DNA of 8,861 bases, from NCBI GenBank assembly GCA_007132255.1, contig SLOZ01000400.1:1-8861 (forward strand). The letters are read 5' to 3'. The stretch's first letter is position 1; every line of letters begins with the position of its first letter. The notes below the pieces were generated by a model. It saw only the letters and a program-made list of their open reading frames with translations. It ran no database searches and had not been told where the DNA came from. This stretch comes from Limnochordia bacterium. Its GTDB lineage: Bacteria > Bacillota > Limnochordia > Darwinibacteriales > B1SED10-159. Shown here one piece after another: positions 6,827-8,861 of this stretch. Both the position numbers and the translations under genes were made by a program.

Positions 6827-6855
6827 AGAATACCGACTCCGGAGAAGGTGCCCAA
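6827..6855 (-). promoter_or_regulatory. Possible weak promoter for the chr pair
   Basis: TTGGGC (6855-6850) and TATTCT (6832-6827) are separated by exactly 17 nt on the minus strand, as in a sigma70-type promoter. Only three of six -35 positions and four of six -10 positions fit consensus. The inverted repeat CCGGAG/CTCCGG (6815-6820 and 6837-6842) brackets the -10 and could be an operator instead of an RNA stem. This reading conflicts with the structured-leader reading, since transcription from here would omit most of the leader. Confidence 0.2.
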
Positions 6856-6936
6856 GGGTCCCAAGCCTCACAAAGTGGCTCCTGGATCCACAGGGACACG
6901 CAGGCCTGCCCATCATGAGCCAAGTTTGAAACTGGA

Positions 6937-8109
6937 CTAGAATAACGGAATGACAGCACGCAGTGCCGCCCGGTAGGCAACGCCTGTAGTATCTTCCCTG
7001 TGCTCAAATTGGGTAACATAGGCTACCTCTATATTAGCGCCTAACTCGAATCCCTGCGGCATGGCCACAGCGGCATCCGCATGCAAACCGTAATGGTATT
7101 CAGGTATGCCAGCCATGAACGGTTGTTCGGCCATGCGCGTCCGATCCCATTTGATCAGCTGGCGAGAACCGTCGTCCTCGGCCCCGAAACCACGGAAGAA
7201 AGCACCGCCTTTCCACTGGATATCCCACTGGTTCAGAGAACCGCGGACTTCCAGCCACAGCTCCTGGACGTCGTCTCCCAAAGGATGACCAATGGACGCT
7301 TGATCTAGCGAATATGTAGTATCGAGATTGCCGTTAGAATAGGCATAATTGCCAACACGGCTGTATTCCACGAGCCACCAAGGACCTTCCACACCAACAA
7401 CAAGGCCCCAAAGAGGCGGGTTCCCGGCATCGGGAACCATGGGAAACTCATTGACTAAAAACTCGCCATAAAACGCTAGATCCTCCCAAGTGTACTGGGC
7501 GTCGACCATGACCAGAGCATTGTTTGGTACGGAAGAAACGCCGGGCATATATTTGGCAGCATAGTAAGGCACGAAGGGTCCCCAGTCAAAAATGAAATCA
7601 CCCGGGAAGCTGGAGTCCGTAACCACCGCTTCCCCCACACCAAAAGCGAGCTGCGGCAGTACCTGCCAGTCCAAATAATGCAGCCCCAGGCGCTTATAGT
7701 CCTCGGCCACGGCAAGATCGCCGTGGAGTTTCGTATAGTTCCACTGGGAACCGCCGAAGGAATACCCCGCCTGCAAGAACGTGTTTTGTCCCGGGTTCAG
7801 CAGCAGTGAACTACGGCGGGCTCGCCCGACTGTGGTATCAAGGCGTCCAACAAACACTTCGAGATGATCTGTTACGTCATAATGCAGACCAGCCTTCCAC
7901 ACTTCCGTTCCAAAGGCATCGAGATCTTGCATGCGGCCGAAGGCAGCGATGCCCAGATCTACCTGGGCCCGCTCCAAAATCGGGAGGCTCGCCTCCACGC
8001 TGAGACGATTGGTCAACCGGATCATTTCCCATTCCACTGTGAGTTCGCCAGCGCTGGCAGAATGGGTTAGTACTAGAAGCATACAGATGGCGAAAACTAG
8101 AGATTTCAC
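6937..8109 (-). CDS. Wzi-like outer-membrane beta-barrel protein (capsule assembly Wzi family)
   Basis: A 390-residue secreted protein. I chose the GTG at 8109 because AAAAGGAG lies 11 nt upstream and the product then begins with a clean signal peptide (MKSLVFAICMLLVLTHSASA, cleavage after A20). A longer reading from 8190 would overlap the exporter gene and bury the signal. The mature part alternates polar and hydrophobic residues in beta-strand style and ends in IPLF, the C-terminal aromatic typical of outer-membrane barrels. Segments resembling Wzi-family proteins are the GRLDTTVGRARRSSLLLNPG region (88-107), LDWQVLPQLAFGVGEAVV (146-163), PNNALVMVDAQYTW (195-208) followed by FYGEFLVNEF (213-222), and IGHPLGDDVQELWLEV (273-288). 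In enterobacteria Wzi anchors capsule at the outer surface. Here the match is by recalled pattern only, so a porin or other barrel remains possible. The membrane location is well supported; the exact role is not. Confidence 0.72.
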   Translation of the reverse strand: MKSLVFAICMLLVLTHSASAGELTVEWEMIRLTNRLSVEASLPILERAQVDLGIAAFGRMQDLDAFGTEVWKAGLHYDVTDHLEVFVGRLDTTVGRARRSSLLLNPGQNTFLQAGYSFGGSQWNYTKLHGDLAVAEDYKRLGLHYLDWQVLPQLAFGVGEAVVTDSSFPGDFIFDWGPFVPYYAAKYMPGVSSVPNNALVMVDAQYTWEDLAFYGEFLVNEFPMVPDAGNPPLWGLVVGVEGPWWLVEYSRVGNYAYSNGNLDTTYSLDQASIGHPLGDDVQELWLEVRGSLNQWDIQWKGGAFFRGFGAEDDGSRQLIKWDRTRMAEQPFMAGIPEYHYGLHADAAVAMPQGFELGANIEVAYVTQFEHREDTTGVAYRAALRAVIPLF

Positions 8110-8120
8110 GGGTTCATTCA

Positions 8121-8128
8121 CTCCTTTT
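8121..8128 (-). promoter_or_regulatory. Ribosome binding site that fixes the GTG start of the Wzi-like gene
   Basis: AAAAGGAG on the minus strand sits 11 nt before the GTG at 8109. The same 11-nt spacing is found between AAAGGAG and the ATG of the first chr gene. It argues against the upstream in-frame start at 8190. Confidence 0.75.
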
Positions 8129-8155
8129 GAAAAATCGGCATCGTTGGTAATAAAG

Positions 8156-8861
8156 CTACGCTGCATCAGGATCTTTGAACTGGCGGGCATACAAGCGTTT
8201 GTACAATCCGTCCTGCTCCATCAGCTCGTCGTGGGTACCAAACTGGACAATTCTACCTTCTTCAAGAACGGCAATTTTATCGGCATCCTTGATGGTGGAG
8301 AGGCGGTGTGCTACGACAATGGATGTCTTGTCTCTCATCAAGGTTTGGAACGCCTGTTGGATGAGGTGTTCCGTCTCCGTGTCCACACTGGAGGTTGCTT
8401 CATCCAGGATGAGAATCGGAGCATCCTTGAGAATGGCCCGTGCTATGCTGAGCCGCTGTTTCTGACCGCCAGAGAGCTTGACGCCGCGTTCACCAATGGC
8501 CGTATCATAGCCATCCTCCAGTTCTGCAATGAAGCCATGGGCGTTGGCTAACTGCGCCGCGCGTTCCACGTCTTCGTCCGTAGCCTGCGGGTTTCCATAG
8601 AGCAGATTGTCCCGGACCGTGCCATTGAATAGAAACACATCCTGAAGAACAACACTGATGTGCTTACGCAGCGACTGGAACGAAAGATCGCGAATATCAT
8701 GCTGATCAATGAGAATGCGACCAGCATCGGTATCATAGAACCGGGGAATCAGGCTGATAATCGTCGTTTTACCAACGCCCGTTGGCCCCACCAACGCCAG
8801 CGTTTCACCGGGATTGACCTGGAACGAAATATCTCGCAGGACAGGCGCGTTCTGGATGTAA
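8156..8861 (-). CDS. ABC exporter, C-terminal nucleotide-binding domain (5' end outside window)
   Basis: This is the ATPase part of a fused (membrane domain plus ATPase) ABC exporter of the MsbA/LmrA/BmrA type. The frame stays open to the window edge, so the membrane domain and true start lie beyond 8861; 234 residues are visible. In order: an A-loop Tyr in the first visible codon, Walker A GPTGVGKTT (visible residues 25-33), Q-loop VVLQDVFLF (about 70-77), the exporter-type X-loop GERG just before signature LSGGQKQR (129-136), Walker B ILILDEATSSVD (149-160) and switch His in VVAHR (185). All catalytic residues are intact, so this half is expected to hydrolyse ATP. The C-terminal GTHDELMEQDGLYKRLY is typical of exporters. 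The gene ends with TAG 46 nt before the Wzi-like gene. Such exporters move lipids, drugs or peptides out of the cytoplasm; the substrate cannot be told here. A heterodimer partner may lie upstream. Confidence 0.95.
   Translation of the reverse strand, partial: YIQNAPVLRDISFQVNPGETLALVGPTGVGKTTIISLIPRFYDTDAGRILIDQHDIRDLSFQSLRKHISVVLQDVFLFNGTVRDNLLYGNPQATDEDVERAAQLANAHGFIAELEDGYDTAIGERGVKLSGGQKQRLSIARAILKDAPILILDEATSSVDTETEHLIQQAFQTLMRDKTSIVVAHRLSTIKDADKIAVLEEGRIVQFGTHDELMEQDGLYKRLYARQFKDPDAA

Larger units (their letters stand above)
6767..6936 (-). ncRNA. Candidate structured 5' leader of the chr gene pair (unassigned)
   Basis: Non-coding stretch between the Wzi-like stop codon and the ribosome binding site of the first chr gene. 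Read as minus-strand RNA it can form a closing helix P1 (6916-6904 with 6790-6779; 12 pairs, two of them G-U, one bulged G). Inside P1 are three stems: CCUG/CAGG (6894-6891 with 6884-6881), AGCC/GGCU (6880-6877 with 6867-6864) and GGACCC/GGGUCC (6861-6856 with 6799-6794). The last is prolonged by CACCU/AGGaUG and CCGGAG/CUCCGG (6842-6837 with 6820-6815), capped by a 16-nt loop. The short linkers (0, 2 and 3 nt on three sides) look like a four-way junction. I compared it from memory with T-box, cobalamin, SAM, TPP, yybP-ykoY, NiCo and ykkC motifs and saw no convincing match. Pairings were found by hand without energy calculation or homologues. Confidence 0.35.

Noticed and set aside
6840..6900. 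Cobalamin or M-box riboswitch fragments (CCAGGAGCC, GTGAGGCT) in the chr leader
   Set aside because: The fragments are isolated, in the wrong order relative to the known consensus, and the other conserved parts are missing.
6171..7019. A longer 282-residue version of the first chr protein
   Set aside because: The extra N-terminus has no membrane-protein character, overlaps the end of the Wzi-like gene and lacks a ribosome binding site; the ATG at 6755 has a good one.
6937..8190. A longer 417-residue version of the barrel protein starting at 8190
   Set aside because: It would overlap the exporter gene and place the signal peptide internally; the GTG at 8109 has AAAAGGAG upstream and starts the signal peptide properly.
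7931..8551. 206-codon plus-strand open frame
   Set aside because: It lies antisense to the exporter ATPase, whose motifs are unmistakable, and to the start of the barrel gene; its translation shows no family pattern.

Overview
The window is a densely packed bacterial segment with every credible gene on the minus strand. It reads leftwards from about 8861 to 298. The likely source is a diderm (two-membrane) member of the Bacillota, something like a Limnochordia- or Halanaerobiia-type lineage. This is inferred from a mix of traits. The translation signals are strong and Gram-positive-like (AAAGGAG, AGGAGG), GTG starts are frequent, and the chromate transporter is split in two as in Bacillus. 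Yet there is also a signal-peptide-bearing beta-barrel protein ending in Phe, resembling the Wzi capsule-assembly family, and a solute-binding protein with a signal-peptidase-I site and no lipobox Cys. Taxonomy cannot be settled from this window alone.

Layout in transcription order. (1) 8861-8156: C-terminal part of an ABC exporter, with its complete nucleotide-binding core, cut by the window edge. (2) 8109-6937: Wzi-like outer-membrane beta-barrel protein. (3) 6936-6756: a 181-nt non-coding leader that folds on paper into a closing stem plus three further stems, with a possible Shine-Dalgarno-sequestering hairpin. (4) 6755-6171 and 6171-5608: two single-domain chromate-transporter (CHR) proteins overlapping by one base, ended by a clean intrinsic terminator. 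(5) A sigma70-type promoter at 5611-5583 whose -35 box lies inside that terminator, followed by a 16-bp palindromic operator. (6) 5540-4932: TetR-family regulator. (7) 4919-3429: family 5 (peptide/nickel type) substrate-binding protein. (8) 3381-2437 and 2424-1636: two permeases of the DppB/DppC type. (9) 1503-298: a YbdG-type MscS-family mechanosensitive channel, possibly with its own promoter. (10) 297-1: non-coding sequence with a short tandem repeat at the edge.

How the genes may work together. The TetR gene and the three importer genes look like one autoregulated operon: one promoter and operator, gaps of 12, 47 and 12 nt, and stop codons embedded in the next ribosome binding site. The regulator probably senses something related to the imported solute, but the ligand cannot be read from sequence. 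The operon has no ATPase genes (DppD/DppF type) where they would be expected; the mechanosensitive channel occupies that place. The upstream half combines an exporter, an envelope barrel and an anion-transporter pair. Whether these three form one transcription unit is unclear, because the structured leader separates the barrel gene from the chr pair.

The strongest candidate for something undescribed is the leader before the chr pair. I could not match it to a riboswitch class I know.
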